DNA of 64,000 nt from Methylophaga nitratireducenticrescens (GCF_000260985.4 NC_017857.3:2294001-2358000), one strand, 5' to 3'; shown: positions 1 through 9,932, counted from the first letter of the stretch. Numbers and translations are program-made. The notes: generated by a model not told the origin, from the letters alone.

Positions 1-3000
1 TTCTGGAATATCAAAACCGGCTATTTCTGACTGGGTCTGCTTACGGTCCTGTTCAGCCTGGGCTTGTTCTTCGGCCAGTGCGGCTGCAAAATCCAACTCT
101 GCCTTTGTTGGTTCTTTTGAGACTTCGGCTTCGGCTTCGGCTTCGGCTTCGGCTTCGGCTTCGGCTTCGGCTTCGGCTTCGGCTTCGGCTTCGGCTTCGG
201 CTTCGGCTTCGGCTTCGGCTTCGGCTTCGGCTTCGGCTTCGGCTTCGGCTTCGGCTTCGGCTTCGGCTTCGGCTTCGGCTTCGGCTTCGGCTTCGGCTTC
301 GGCTTCGGCTTCGGCTTCGGCTTCGGCTTCGGCTTCGGCTTCGGCTTCGGCTTCGGCTTCGGCTTCGGCTTCGGCTTCGGCTTCGGCTTCGGCTTCGGCT
401 TCGGCTTCGGCTTCGGCTTCGGCTTCGGCTTCGGCTTCGGCTTCGGCTTCGGCAGAGATTGTTTCAGTTCGATCTATTTCTGGCTCAATAATTTGTTCAC
501 TTGCCTGCATTATTTCGCTTGCTGAATCATCTTCGGTCAAAGATTCTGGCGGCAAATCATTAGTTGAATCGGCCAGCTGCTCTTCATTTAAAAGCTCTGC
601 TACCCATTCGTCAGCTTCTGATGAGGGTGTTTTATTTGGTGGAATAGTAGCTTCTACATCATCATCGGGTTGATTCGACTCGTTATCTACACTTTGATCC
701 TGATCTAAAATTTCCAATTCATTTACATGTGAAGCTAGTTCGGCCTCCTCATCAAAAACATTATCCATCTCATCGACAGGTGCTTCTAATTCTTCTGAGG
801 ATTGGAATTGAAAGCTTTCCTCTTCTGCTTCATTCTCTTCCATCGGCTCGATTGATGATAATTCAGCTTCAGCAGGAGTTTGGCTTTCATATGAGTCTGT
901 CTGTTCAGCATCATCTTCAGGCATTTGTGCAGCTAATAGCTTTTGTTGTAAGTCTTCCTCTTCAGTTAACTGAAAAGGCTCATCTTGGGTAACAGACTCT
1001 TCTGATGCATTCTCAGTATCGACCTTTTCGGCTAATGGATCAGTTTGAAGCGCAGCAATATCTGTTGCGTCGTTTGGAGATGATTGCTGAAAACGTTCAT
1101 TGGGAGTGGCTGAATCTTCTAATGTTGTTTCAGTAAATGGATTCTCCGCCTGCGTTTCATCAAGCCGTTGCTGTCTTGCTGCTTTTAATCTTTCAGTCCG
1201 CTCACGAAGTTTGGCGCGCAGCTTATCAATCTCATTAAATGGCTCTTCTGCCTTTTCCTCAAGATTATTAGTTTTGTTACCACTGTTTGCATCTTCATGG
1301 TTTGGCTGTGAGGCCATTATTCCGGCTAAGCTTTCTGTCTCATTATCTTGTGTCGCTTCGGCTTGGATTTCGGTAACAGAGTCCTCTGTTTGGCCTTCTT
1401 CAATCGAGTCGCTTTGATTGTTTAGCTCTGATTCAGTGGTATGCTGATCAGCTGAGAACGTATCATTCAATTCCATATCGGCTGGTGGAGCTTCAGCGGA
1501 GGGTTGAGCTTCTTCAGCGGGATCCTGAGAATTTTGATTAATCAATTCATCAAGCTCAACGAAATCAAGACTTTCTGGATTTGAATCATTTACTGATAAG
1601 GTTTCTTCAGCATTTTCAGTTTCTGCAGAAACTAACTCTTCAGGCTGTTCAACTGAATTTTCTGCCAGCATATCCTCTGCTGAAAATTGCTCAGCTGATT
1701 CAACCCCATCATTAATATTATCCAATGAATTCTGGCTAATCGGTTCTTCTGACTCAGTGGACTCACTGCTTTCAAGGTTTGAATCAGGTATGTCTGAAGC
1801 TTCTTCGATAGCGTTGATTTCTGCTGAATCTATATCTTCGGTAGTTTCAGCTGATTCTTCTGGTAATGTTTCAGTAGATGCAAATTGTTCTAACGTTTCA
1901 GCTGCTTCAGAATGAATATCCGAGTTCTGACTAATTGATTCTTCCTGTTCATCAGACTCTCTATTTGGCGAACCCAAATCATCTACTGATAAGGTTTCTT
2001 CAGCATTTTCAGTTTCTGCTGACACTAACTCTTCAGGTTGTTCAATTGAGTTTTCTGCCTCCATATCTTCAGCTGAGAATTGGTCGGTTGAATCAACCTC
2101 TACATCAGCACTCTCTGGCGAATGCTGGCTAATCGGCTCTTCCCACTCTGCAGACTCAATTTCCTCAGAAATTGAATCATCTACTGATGCGGTTTCTTCA
2201 TTATTTTCGATTTCTGTTGGTTCTGGCTGTACGGGTTGTTCATCGGCATTTTGTGCCGTGATTTCCTCAGACTCGATTTCCTCAAACGGCTCAGCTTTTT
2301 CGGATATATCCTCGAAATTCTGACTGGCAGACGCTTCCTGATCTTCAGCCATCTCTGCGGGCTCAACTGGATCTACAAACAGGTCTGTATCCCAGTCCGT
2401 TTTGGCTGACTCTTCAGCAAAGCTGTTTATTTCTGCCTCAGTGTTAGGTTCTGACGATTCTTCTAATGGCTGTTGGTTTTGATCAGTAGACGCTGCCTGC
2501 TCGGCTATCATCTCCTGTTCATCCATAGACGAAGCTGGTTCGGTATCAGATTGATAACCTTGTTCATTTTGTTGCAGAGTTTCTTCTAATGTTGTGTCAG
2601 CTGCATCATCACTTTCCGCCGGTTCAACCCTATCTGTTTGTTCGAAGGTTTCTGCAGTGTCTTCAGAGGTGAGCTCTGATATAACTGACTCATCCATCTC
2701 CGTCAAAAGATTGTCTAATTCAATCTGTTCAACAGGCTCATCATGCGACTCAATGGCATCGATATCAGATTCTGCTAATTTATTTTCTTCAGGGAGGCTG
2801 GTTTCTGCATCATTTTCAATAACGTTTTCGATCTCTGCTTTTTCCTGCTCAAGATCATTGGAATCACTTTCTACCGGCATGTCAGTGGCACGCATAAGAT
2901 CATCGATTTCTGTGGCCGAAATCTTATCTTTTGCGTCTGAATCCACGTCATCAAGTTGTTCAATATCTAATTCAATGTTGGCTGGCTGAACTGCCTTCGT

Positions 3001-4146
3001 TAGCCCTTGATGGGCTGAGTCATCACTTTCAAAAGCATGAAATTTCAGTTCTTGATGTTCAAAGGCTGCCACGTCGTCAGTTATTTGCTCATTACCTGCT
3101 ACAGGAATTGTGGGTTTTCCATAGATATCAGGCACCTGATTGGTCCAGGCTTTATTCAAGTGGGCCTTCATACCTTTTGGTTCAGTCGCTGCACTGACTG
3201 TGTCTGTTTCTATCTCGGTTTCCATATCTGGCTGGTTTTCTTCAACTTCCGTTTCAAGGGATGTTTTACCGTAAACATCAGGAATTACCGGATTCCAGTC
3301 GGTCTTCAGAAAATCAGCCATCCGCATCAAGCTGCTTGCCGGTTCTGGTTCTGGTTCTGGTTCATCTTCTTTGGCCTGCTCGTCCGCAGCCAAATCAAAA
3401 TCTGTCATCGAATCAGCTGGATTATTATCTGATTCAGTGGCAAGAGACTCCTCAACTATCTGGTTTTGAGCGAAAATATCATCGACATCGACTTCATCTG
3501 ATTCGGTATCTGCCAGTTCAATATCAAAAATTTCATCTGTATCGGTTAGCTCTTCGACAACATCTGTTTCGTCATCAAGCTGCTCCATCTGTTCAACAAT
3601 GGTGTCTGCATTCTCATCATCAAATACACCATCAAAATCTGCTACAGGTTCCTCTTCCGTTTCAGTATCAACTTCTGGTTCTTCTGGTAATTCAGTATCA
3701 ACCGCAGATTCCTCGGCCAGCGGCTCTTCGTCAACCGCCTCTATCTCAAGGGCATCAGGCTCCTGCTCAATATCAGCCTGCATAATGCTGAGGGTGGCGT
3801 CAGTTAGTGAGGTAATTTGGTCTGGAAAGTTATGAAGTGTTTTTTCGTCTTGCTCAGAATACAAATTAACGATTGATTTAAAAATCTCTTTTTCCCGCAG
3901 CACCAGTTCCTCGACCATTGAATCAAGTGCTTCACCACTTAAACCATAGCGCTCACTCAGTTGACTGCCTAATGCAGCCACACGTTGCTCGTAGTTATTT
4001 TTGATTAATTTGGCCGTGCGTGCCGCTGCAGCTTTGGTGCGTTTGTGTTTGCGATGCGCGCGGATCAACATCCAGATACACAAAACAGCAAAGATGGCTG
4101 CCAGCTCATAGGCCAGCCATTGGAAAACCGGATCAGTCATCGACAT
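1..4146 (-). CDS. Giant acidic, repeat-rich membrane-anchored protein (3' end outside window)
   Basis: I do not recognise a named family. 1382 codons are visible with no stop before the left edge, so the C-terminus is missing. An N-terminal membrane segment (about residues 10-28) is followed by a basic stretch ([10 protein letters not shown]), which puts the long acidic part in the cytoplasm by the positive-inside rule. Residues about 40-120 look like a folded, partly helical domain. The rest is Glu/Asp/Ser-rich and low complexity. Two segments share a PD(V/I)YGK motif, there is a short EP repeat, and a 131-codon unit is duplicated. Residues 1232-1341 are (Ala-Glu)55. ATG 4146 is chosen because it follows the upstream stop directly (TAA-ATG) and has GGAGA 10 nt upstream; a second ATG lies at 4140. 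Coupling to the vWA gene suggests a joint function. A FimV-like polar scaffold is a guess from composition and topology only. Confidence 0.8.
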   Translation of the reverse strand, partial: MSMTDPVFQWLAYELAAIFAVLCIWMLIRAHRKHKRTKAAAARTAKLIKNNYEQRVAALGSQLSERYGLSGEALDSMVEELVLREKEIFKSIVNLYSEQDEKTLHNFPDQITSLTDATLSIMQADIEQEPDALEIEAVDEEPLAEESAVDTELPEEPEVDTETEEEPVADFDGVFDDENADTIVEQMEQLDDETDVVEELTDTDEIFDIELADTESDEVDVDDIFAQNQIVEESLATESDNNPADSMTDFDLAADEQAKEDEPEPEPEPASSLMRMADFLKTDWNPVIPDVYGKTSLETEVEENQPDMETEIETDTVSAATEPKGMKAHLNKAWTNQVPDIYGKPTIPVAGNEQITDDVAAFEHQELKFHAFESDDSAHQGLTKAVQPANIELDIEQLDDVDSDAKDKISATEIDDLMRATDMPVESDSNDLEQEKAEIENVIENDAETSLPEENKLAESDIDAIESHDEPVEQIELDNLLTEMDESVISELTSEDTAETFEQTDRVEPAESDDAADTTLEETLQQNEQGYQSDTEPASSMDEQEMIAEQAASTDQNQQPLEESSEPNTEAEINSFAEESAKTDWDTDLFVDPVEPAEMAEDQEASASQNFEDISEKAEPFEEIESEEITAQNADEQPVQPEPTEIENNEETASVDDSISEEIESAEWEEPISQHSPESADVEVDSTDQFSAEDMEAENSIEQPEELVSAETENAEETLSVDDLGSPNRESDEQEESISQNSDIHSEAAETLEQFASTETLPEESAETTEDIDSAEINAIEEASDIPDSNLESSESTESEEPISQNSLDNINDGVESAEQFSAEDMLAENSVEQPEELVSAETENAEETLSVNDSNPESLDFVELDELINQNSQDPAEEAQPSAEAPPADMELNDTFSADQHTTESELNNQSDSIEEGQTEDSVTEIQAEATQDNETESLAGIMASQPNHEDANSGNKTNNLEEKAEEPFNEIDKLRAKLRERTERLKAARQQRLDETQAENPFTETTLEDSATPNERFQQSSPNDATDIAALQTDPLAEKVDTENASEESVTQDEPFQLTEEEDLQQKLLAAQMPEDDAEQTDSYESQTPAEAELSSIEPMEENEAEEESFQFQSSEELEAPVDEMDNVFDEEAELASHVNELEILDQDQSVDNESNQPDDDVEATIPPNKTPSSEADEWVAELLNEEQLADSTNDLPPESLTEDDSASEIMQASEQIIEPEIDRTETISAEAEAEAEAEAEAEAEAEAEAEAEAEAEAEAEAEAEAEAEAEAEAEAEAEAEAEAEAEAEAEAEAEAEAEAEAEAEAEAEAEAEAEAEAEAEAEAEAEAEAEAEAEAEAEVSKEPTKAELDFAAALAEEQAQAEQDRKQTQSEIAGFDIPE
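123..452 (-). repeat. Perfect hexanucleotide tandem repeat, 55 copies, coding (Ala-Glu)55
   Basis: Fifty-five uninterrupted copies of cttcgg on the plus strand (gaagcc on the coding strand) span 330 bp. In the frame of the acidic protein only GCC and GAA codons occur, giving alternating Ala and Glu. There is not one synonymous change, which points to recent expansion or ongoing slippage or unequal recombination. Because the unit is 6 bp, copy changes keep the frame and would only alter protein length. The true copy number could differ from this assembly. Confidence 0.97.
1591..1766 (-). repeat. Internal coding repeat of the acidic protein, copy A
   Basis: This stretch matches 1984-2159 at a constant offset of 393 bp (131 codons) with scattered substitutions. 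It codes for a block containing [20 protein letters not shown] shorter third match starts near 2182. The in-frame spacing shows that the acidic region grew by segmental duplication. Confidence 0.75.
1984..2159 (-). repeat. Internal coding repeat of the acidic protein, copy B
   Basis: Partner of 1591-1766 at an offset of 393 bp. The encoded block again contains [19 protein letters not shown], then a divergent linker, then a shared EEPISQ-type segment. Confidence 0.75.
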
Positions 4147-5940
4147 TTATAATAAGTCTCCAGGTAAAAGCTGCCGGCGACGGCTGCGATGCCAAAACCA
4201 GAATCCCATTATTAATAACAACACAATAACGGCATTACCAATAGCTAAAATGACTGTGTCAGAAAGCTGGAAGGTGGATTCCGGTATTTCTGCATTAGGC
4301 TCATCCGCAACCGGATCAATTATCACCGGTTCAAATGGCTCATCATTAACCTTTTCGGCAGCAATCGGCGTTTCTGAAGTAATTGTTAGCGACGCACCGG
4401 CGGCTTCATCAAGTAACTGAATGGGCTTGGGTTGTAAAAATACATTCCGCCCTGCCGGAGTTTCCCCCCGAATCTGCAACGATAATTGATAAGCGGTTTC
4501 AGGTTGTAAATCGGCCACTGTCAACTGCCAGGCATTTTCAGATTCAGACTGCCGTAATACTTCGTAGGGGAATTCACTGCCATCTGGTGCACTGAGTAAA
4601 GCAGAGATTTGCAGAGATTGAGGATCAATCATACTGGCATCAGCAGACATCGAAAGCCGATGACTCCGGCTATCACCGTCCAGTTGCGTCACAGTAACAT
4701 CAAACGGTAATGCGACGACATTGACTGATTGCCGTCGCTGACGCTCAAAGGTGTCACTCTTTGCGGTGATCACAATATCATTTTGTCCACTGTCAAACAG
4801 CTTGCCCAAATTTGCCATAAACGTCGCCGTCTGGTTATTCAAGGTCATTTTGTTATTGATCGGTTCACCCTGCAATGGTTGAGTGCTTAACTCTGCAGTA
4901 ACCAGTTGCAGAAAATCCTGTCGATCAATCTGTTTACCATGGTCGGTTAATTTGGCGACAATATCAAACTGCTCTCCAGCCAGAATATTATTTGGCAGAT
5001 CAATTGTTTCCATTCGCAGGTCTGTTAATACCATTACCCGGTTATCCGGATCGATATTGCCATCAATAAACCACTCTCCGGACATTGGTTTGTCGATGGT
5101 AATCAGATCAAAATGTTTTTCCTGCATCCAGCTTACTGAGGACTCATGCGTTTCATGTGATTGATTTTTTTGATCGGGTTGAACCAGTTGGGTGACGTCG
5201 GTTTCATTTTCACGAAACACCAAAATCGTCATTTCATTGACACTGGTATCAATGGTAAATCGATTATCTACAAGTGGAACCGAGTCACGTTGAGTGGCTT
5301 GTTCAAACAAATGCAGAAAAACACGTTCCAGCTCATCCGCATTATCCACCTGATGGTACCAGCCATCTGTAGCCAGTGATAATTGTTTAAGCAGTTCGTG
5401 ATCAGCATCTTCAGACAAAGCAATCGTGTGTATACGAAAGCCTTTTTGTTTTATTTGTGGCAACAACTTATTGATGATGTTCTGCCGTGATTGATCGCTG
5501 GATGCTTTTCCCTGATGCAAATCAACCAGACCATCTGATAACAGGATAATACTGCGTTGCTTGGCTGGATCAGAAGCTTTGACATTCGCTGTGGCCTTTT
5601 GCAGCGCTTGCTCAATATCGGTAAATAAACCATGAGAGTGAATTTCAGAGGATTTTTGCTGAGCACGTTGTCGCCAAGTATCGTCAGCTTTTTGTAATGG
5701 CACCAGCATGTTCACATAGCGGGCAAAAGTCCAGACACCACTTTCGGCATCACCTGGCATCAATCCACCCAATAGGCGTAAACCCGGTGCTCGTAAATTC
5801 TCAGGGTCGTTGTATTTCATACTGCCGGACACATCAATAATAATGCGCACATCTGCATTTGTTTCTGCATTTGCCAATGCTGGAATCGCAAACCAGATGA
5901 GGATGGGCAGGGCCAGTAGGAACCTAAATATTCTCTGCAT
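4147..5940 (-). CDS. von Willebrand factor A domain membrane protein (TIGR03503-like)
   Basis: A predicted exported protein of 597 aa. It has a signal peptide (residues 1-25, ending ALANA), then a vWA domain with a complete MIDAS start (DVSGS at 36-40) and a GVWTFARYVNMLVP segment that resembles the TIGR03503 family as I recall it. A long beta-rich region follows, with a single C-terminal membrane helix near residues 565-585 and a basic tail (RSRRR). vWA domains bind ligands through a metal ion; the partner here is unknown. An in-frame ATG exists at 5982, but ATG 5940 begins a proper signal peptide and has an AGG motif upstream. The stop codon abuts the start of the giant acidic protein, so the two are almost surely co-translated. 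The topology is type I: vWA domain in the periplasm, short tail in the cytoplasm. Confidence 0.85.
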   Translation of the reverse strand: MQRIFRFLLALPILIWFAIPALANAETNADVRIIIDVSGSMKYNDPENLRAPGLRLLGGLMPGDAESGVWTFARYVNMLVPLQKADDTWRQRAQQKSSEIHSHGLFTDIEQALQKATANVKASDPAKQRSIILLSDGLVDLHQGKASSDQSRQNIINKLLPQIKQKGFRIHTIALSEDADHELLKQLSLATDGWYHQVDNADELERVFLHLFEQATQRDSVPLVDNRFTIDTSVNEMTILVFRENETDVTQLVQPDQKNQSHETHESSVSWMQEKHFDLITIDKPMSGEWFIDGNIDPDNRVMVLTDLRMETIDLPNNILAGEQFDIVAKLTDHGKQIDRQDFLQLVTAELSTQPLQGEPINNKMTLNNQTATFMANLGKLFDSGQNDIVITAKSDTFERQRRQSVNVVALPFDVTVTQLDGDSRSHRLSMSADASMIDPQSLQISALLSAPDGSEFPYEVLRQSESENAWQLTVADLQPETAYQLSLQIRGETPAGRNVFLQPKPIQLLDEAAGASLTITSETPIAAEKVNDEPFEPVIIDPVADEPNAEIPESTFQLSDTVILAIGNAVIVLLLIMGFWFWHRSRRRQLLPGDLL

Positions 5941-6069
5941 AAAAACAACCTGTTTGACTTGAAAAGCGGCAGAAAATGTCATTACTGACGATTTCCTGAC
6001 GCGAATTGTTTTATTTCAAACTCAATATGCAGGTTTTATGCCGTTAGTTCAGTTATTTGCTTGCCGAGC

Positions 6070-7254
6070 TTAAAGCAGATCCAACCCACGTTGTATATCT
6101 GCTTGAATATCTTCTACATTTTCCAAACCAACTGACAAGCGTATCATGCCATCGCTGATACCTGACTCAGCGCGCGCTTCCACTGACAAACGGCCATGCG
6201 TGGTGGTAGCCGGATGGGTAATAGTGGTTTTGGTATCCCCTAAATTGGCAGTAATCGAAATAAATTGTGCTGCATTAATCAATTTCCAGGCAGCTTTCTG
6301 TCCTCCTTCTACCTCAAAGGCGATAATGCCACCAAAATCAGATTGTTGCTGTTTAGCCAACTGATGACCTGGATGCGACTCGAGCCCCGCATAAAACACC
6401 TGAATAACCTGTTTCTGCTGCTGCAGCCAATGGGCCAGTTGATTGGCATTGGCTGAATGCGCTTTCATGCGTAAATCCAGCGTTTCCAGCCCTTTCAGGA
6501 AAGTCCAGGCATTAAATGCACTCATGGTTGGACCCGCCGTACGCAGAAAACCGAAAACATCTTCTCCAACCCGTTGTGCATCACCGACTACCGCACCACC
6601 CACGCAGCGTCCTTGCCCATCTATATATTTGGTCGCCGAGTGAATGACGATATCGGCACCGAATAATAACGGTAGCTGCAAAGCCGGCGTACAGAAACAG
6701 TTATCTACAATTAACAGACAGTCATGCTGCTTAGCCAAAGTCGATAAAGCAGCTAAATCAGCAATTTCATTGAGTGGATTGGAAGGTGTTTCCAAAAATA
6801 ACGCTTTGGTATTGGGCTTGATTGCCGCTTCCCAGGCAGTCAAATCGGTTAACGGTACATAGTCCGTCTGCAAACCGAACTTGCTGAGGTATTTATCAAA
6901 CAAAACCCGGGTGGTACCAAATACACTGCGTGACGACACAATATGATCACCCGCAGCGCATAATCCCATAAAGGTGGCCAGAATAGCAGACATTCCTGAA
7001 GCCGTTGCTACACAGGATTCGCCTTGTTCCAGAGACGCTAAACGTTGCTCAAAAGTACGGACAGTTGGATTACTAAAGCGCGAATAGATATTGCCAGGTT
7101 CATCACCGCCAAACCTTGCTGCCGCCTGTTCTGCACTATCAAACACAAAACTGGAAGTTGGGAAAATCGGTTCTGAATGTTCGCCTTCGGGCGTTCTTAC
7201 CTGTCCGGCACGTACCGCACGGGTGGCAAAACCTTTATCTTTAAGATCGGTCAT
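6070..7254 (-). CDS. metZ: O-succinylhomoserine sulfhydrylase
   Basis: A 394-aa PLP enzyme of the Cys/Met metabolism family. It makes homocysteine directly from O-succinylhomoserine and sulfide, in the cytoplasm. Visible features are the N-terminal GFATRAVRAGQ segment, the YSRFSNPT substrate-binding motif, and the PLP-lysine motif HSATKYIDGQG. Length and sequence fit MetZ better than MetB or MetC, although these paralogues are close. ATG 7254 (MTDLKDKG) is preferred over the upstream ATG at 7287: it is the usual family start and has an AGAG motif about 10 nt upstream. It stands apart from its neighbours by 129 and 199 bp. purF, a frequent MetZ neighbour, is not in the window. Confidence 0.9.
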   Translation of the reverse strand: MTDLKDKGFATRAVRAGQVRTPEGEHSEPIFPTSSFVFDSAEQAAARFGGDEPGNIYSRFSNPTVRTFEQRLASLEQGESCVATASGMSAILATFMGLCAAGDHIVSSRSVFGTTRVLFDKYLSKFGLQTDYVPLTDLTAWEAAIKPNTKALFLETPSNPLNEIADLAALSTLAKQHDCLLIVDNCFCTPALQLPLLFGADIVIHSATKYIDGQGRCVGGAVVGDAQRVGEDVFGFLRTAGPTMSAFNAWTFLKGLETLDLRMKAHSANANQLAHWLQQQKQVIQVFYAGLESHPGHQLAKQQQSDFGGIIAFEVEGGQKAAWKLINAAQFISITANLGDTKTTITHPATTTHGRLSVEARAESGISDGMIRLSVGLENVEDIQADIQRGLDLL

Positions 7255-7411
7255 GACAACTCTGAAATAGCTGGAAAATCCTGCCATTCTAAAAGATAAG
7301 CTGTATTACTGACCAGCTTTATCCATATTGCTTCTTATTAAATTACAAAATGGATCAAAAATAATATGCAACGGCGAGTTAATATTGGAATAAATAAAAA
7401 TTTAGGGATTA

Positions 7412-7437
7412 ACGCTCAGCCAGTTTCAGCCGAGCGT
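7412..7437 (-). terminator. Possible hairpin downstream of btuB
   Basis: Inverted repeat acgctc / gagcgt with a 14-nt loop, just past the btuB stop. It has no clear U-tract, so it may be a weak or Rho-assisted terminator. It sits between btuB and metZ and could separate their transcription. Confidence 0.3.
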
Positions 7438-7453
7438 CATTTCAGAGACTTAC

Positions 7454-9340
7454 TTAAGGTTGATAATGAACAGATAACATCACAGCTCGCCCTTCATTAT
7501 TGTAATTATAGAAATCACCAAAAGTTTGGGCTGTTGTTATGTAATCTTTGTTGAGCATGTTTTGCCCAGTCAATCTCACCAGCCATTCATTTGAGATATT
7601 GTAAGAAACTCGTAAATCTAGTAATCCATAACCACTCAGTCGTTGAGTATTATCTACATCATTGTATGAATGATCTCTTAGTTTCCAACTAGCACCAGTG
7701 CCCCATTTATTCCATTGCTTATCTATATGCAAGTTTGCTAAACGCTTAGAACGTCGGGGTAAGACATTATCCGTATTGGCATCATCAGGTTGCAAAACTG
7801 AAGCGTCAAAGGTTATCAACCAGTCTGCTATGGATGTGTTAAATTCAAACTCAATTCCTTTGATTTTAGCCTCATCAATATTCGAAGGGGTGATCGCGCT
7901 AAATGGATTAGTTGGATCAACGGCAGCCCAGTTAATTAAATCTTTAATCTTGGTTTTATAAGTGTTTAAAGCCCAAGAGCCCCAGACGTGTTCACCTTTA
8001 ACGCCCAAGCCATACGATGTAGATCTCTCAGATTTTACATTAGGATTACCAAATGAAAATGCAGAAACTGGGTAATAAAGATCATTGAATGTCGGAACTT
8101 TGAATCCTGTGCCAGCATTGGCTATAAATTGAATTTCTTCGGATAACCAATATCCATAGTCCGCAGTTCCAGTATTTTCACTTCCAAAAGCTTCATTATC
8201 GTCGTAGCGAGCACTCAACAACCATTCATGTCGGTTGGCTTTGGCCTGCCAACTTACGAAAGCTGCTTTATTATCTCGGCTTGTTTCACCGTAATCCCCT
8301 CCAAACACACGAGCAGACTCAATTTTATCGTGATCGTAATCGACTCCTAAGTTCAACTTGTGACTATTGGATAGTGTTAATGTATTTGTCCAACTAGCAA
8401 AACGATGCTTGGTATCGTAGCGAGAACCATTAATGCCTTGCTCAACAATTAATGACCTGTCGCGAGACTCTCCTAAAACAAAAGACATTAACCACACATC
8501 ATTAACTTTTAACTGACTATTTATTCCCATAACCTGTTGAATATTGTCAGAATAAATAGGTTCCATTCCATCATATTCGTTATAGGTGCTCGCATGAATT
8601 AAGTTAGCACCAACCAACCACTTTTCACTAAGTTTGTGGGAAACGTTTAATGCAAGATTTTTATTTTGGTAGCCATCATGATCTGATGTTGATTCATCGC
8701 CATCCAATGCATCAATGCCATTAGATGTCAGATAACTATATGAGAAGTTGTATTGGGTATCATCATTACCACCACGTACACCTGCGGTTGCTTTTTGAGT
8801 ATTTTTACTTCCTAGGCCGGCGGAAAAATAAGGCTTGGTCTCACCCGGTTTGCCTTTACGAGTAAAAATCTGAATCACACCACCTATCGCCTCAGAACCA
8901 TAAATACCTGAACGAGGTCCACGAACTATTTCAATACGTTCAATTTGTTCCACAGGAAAGTCCTGTAACGCTGTGGAACCTGTTGTAGCAGACTGCCACT
9001 TCACGCCATCCACTAAAACAAGTACATGCCTGTTACTTGTACCTCGTATGAATAAACTACTGGCCTTTCCAAGACCACCGTTTTTTACCATATCAATACC
9101 TGGATAACGCGAAAGCAAAGTTGGTAAATCATTAATCTGCAAACGATCAATATCCGCACGAGTAATAACGGTATTGGGTGCCAACGCATTTTCCGTTGGC
9201 ATCCGATTAGCGGTAATCGTCATTGCATCAAGAGATTCCTGTTCAGCCAAAGCTGCAACAGAGAAGGTAGAAGTAGCCAGTGCAGCTAAGGTCAGACGTG
9301 CACAGACACGCAAAGGCGTGGCCTTTGTTGAAGGTTTCAT
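7454..9340 (-). CDS. btuB: TonB-dependent vitamin B12 (corrinoid) receptor
   Basis: A 628-aa outer-membrane receptor. It has a signal peptide (residues 1-32, ending SVAALA), a TonB-box-like segment (DAMTITANR), a plug domain with SLFIRGTSNRHVLVLVDG and RIEIVRGPRSGIYGSEAIGG, and a C-terminal beta-barrel of the usual BtuB length. The identification rests on the BtuB-like plug plus the cobalamin riboswitch immediately upstream. It imports cobalamin or other corrinoids using TonB energy. ATG 9340 is chosen over 9364 because AGGAGA precedes it and the signal peptide then starts with MKPSTK. Expression should fall when cobalamin is abundant. No btuCDF or TonB genes are in the window. Confidence 0.93.
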   Translation of the reverse strand: MKPSTKATPLRVCARLTLAALATSTFSVAALAEQESLDAMTITANRMPTENALAPNTVITRADIDRLQINDLPTLLSRYPGIDMVKNGGLGKASSLFIRGTSNRHVLVLVDGVKWQSATTGSTALQDFPVEQIERIEIVRGPRSGIYGSEAIGGVIQIFTRKGKPGETKPYFSAGLGSKNTQKATAGVRGGNDDTQYNFSYSYLTSNGIDALDGDESTSDHDGYQNKNLALNVSHKLSEKWLVGANLIHASTYNEYDGMEPIYSDNIQQVMGINSQLKVNDVWLMSFVLGESRDRSLIVEQGINGSRYDTKHRFASWTNTLTLSNSHKLNLGVDYDHDKIESARVFGGDYGETSRDNKAAFVSWQAKANRHEWLLSARYDDNEAFGSENTGTADYGYWLSEEIQFIANAGTGFKVPTFNDLYYPVSAFSFGNPNVKSERSTSYGLGVKGEHVWGSWALNTYKTKIKDLINWAAVDPTNPFSAITPSNIDEAKIKGIEFEFNTSIADWLITFDASVLQPDDANTDNVLPRRSKRLANLHIDKQWNKWGTGASWKLRDHSYNDVDNTQRLSGYGLLDLRVSYNISNEWLVRLTGQNMLNKDYITTAQTFGDFYNYNNEGRAVMLSVHYQP

Positions 9341-9413
9341 ATTGTCTCCTAGGGATACGCTCACCCGCGATCCGGATTAATAAAGTCACACAACACACGT
9401 TGGTTGTGATGAA

Positions 9414-9583
9414 CTTCAGGCCGGTCTCCGGACTCACGTTGTGGCTTGCGCCAGTACATCCGCCTTCCCACGATTAATCGCAGTGGCTGATTGGATGCAT
9501 TTTCAACGTTTACCGTTGCGGGGGCAGTGTTGGTTTTTCACCAACTTCCCGTTTAACTCTGATGGATATCAAAGCACCTGAAG
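9414..9583 (-). promoter_or_regulatory. Cobalamin riboswitch controlling btuB
   Basis: On the minus strand the conserved cobalamin aptamer is clear: P1 arm CTTCAGG (9583-9577) pairs with CCTGAAG (9420-9414). Between them are GGGAAG, TGCCCCCGCAACGGTAA, GCCACTG, GGGAAGG and the B12 box GAGTCCGGAGACCGGCC. The btuB ATG lies 73 nt downstream. The leader between has a small hairpin (9389-9408) and an AGGAGA site, which fits translational control through access to the ribosome site. That mechanism is inference. Confidence 0.97.
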
Positions 9584-9591
9584 AGGCGCGC

Positions 9592-9620
9592 ATCTTAAAT
9601 CCCCCTTGGCTTATCGTCAA
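9592..9620 (-). promoter_or_regulatory. Putative sigma-70 promoter for btuB
   Basis: On the minus strand, TTGACG (9620-9615), 17 nt spacing, then TAAGAT (9597-9592). Transcription would begin a few nucleotides before the 5' arm of the btuB riboswitch, which fits its placement. Confidence 0.6.
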
Positions 9621-9650
9621 ACCTGATAAGGGCAATAAATGATTTCCAAA

Positions 9651-9680
9651 TTGACAATATAGCTTGCTAATCCTTATTCT
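9651..9680 (+). promoter_or_regulatory. Putative sigma-70 promoter for the cobalamin operon
   Basis: A perfect TTGACA (9651-9656), 18 nt spacing, then TATTCT (9675-9680). The predicted start near 9687 coincides with the P1 stem of the plus-strand riboswitch. Confidence 0.65.
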
Positions 9681-9688
9681 GTCGGCAG

Positions 9689-9865
9689 TTTCAGGTGTCG
9701 CGAAAGTGATGAAACGGGAAGTCGGTGCATCAGATTTATAGATAAACCCGACACTGCCCCCGCAACGGTAAATGAGTTCAGATTGAACGTTAGCCACTGT
9801 ATCTATTACGGGAAGGTGTTCAACCGGTGATAGCACCGCTCATGAGTCCGGAGACCGGCCTGAAA
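9689..9865 (+). promoter_or_regulatory. Cobalamin riboswitch controlling the cob operon
   Basis: P1 arm TTTCAGG (9689-9695) pairs with CCTGAAA (9859-9865). Inside are ACGGGAAGTCGGTG, CTGCCCCCGCAACGGTAA, GCCACTG, ACGGGAAGG and the B12 box GAGTCCGGAGACCGGCC. The first gene starts at 9933 with GGAG at 9922-9925. This is the second cobalamin aptamer in 450 bp, in the opposite orientation to the first. Confidence 0.97.
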
Positions 9866-9932
9866 TATCCTGGTCTGTTGACCGAAAATGCTATTAACCA
9901 AGTTGTGCGGGTGAGCACATCGGAGAACCTCA

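Noticed and set aside
123-452. Tandem array considered as CRISPR or a centromere-like iteron
   Set aside because: There are no spacers and the unit is 6 bp in frame with a coding region, so it is a coding microsatellite.
78-491. Plus-strand Leu-Arg repeat ORF of 137 aa
   Set aside because: It is the antisense reading of the hexamer tract inside the acidic protein gene. The long minus-strand frame explains the DNA; the Leu-Arg frame is a by-product of the repeat.
2594-3835. Several Ser-rich plus-strand ORFs
   Set aside because: They are shadows of the Glu/Asp/Ser-rich minus-strand gene, with composition set by its codons and no start signals.
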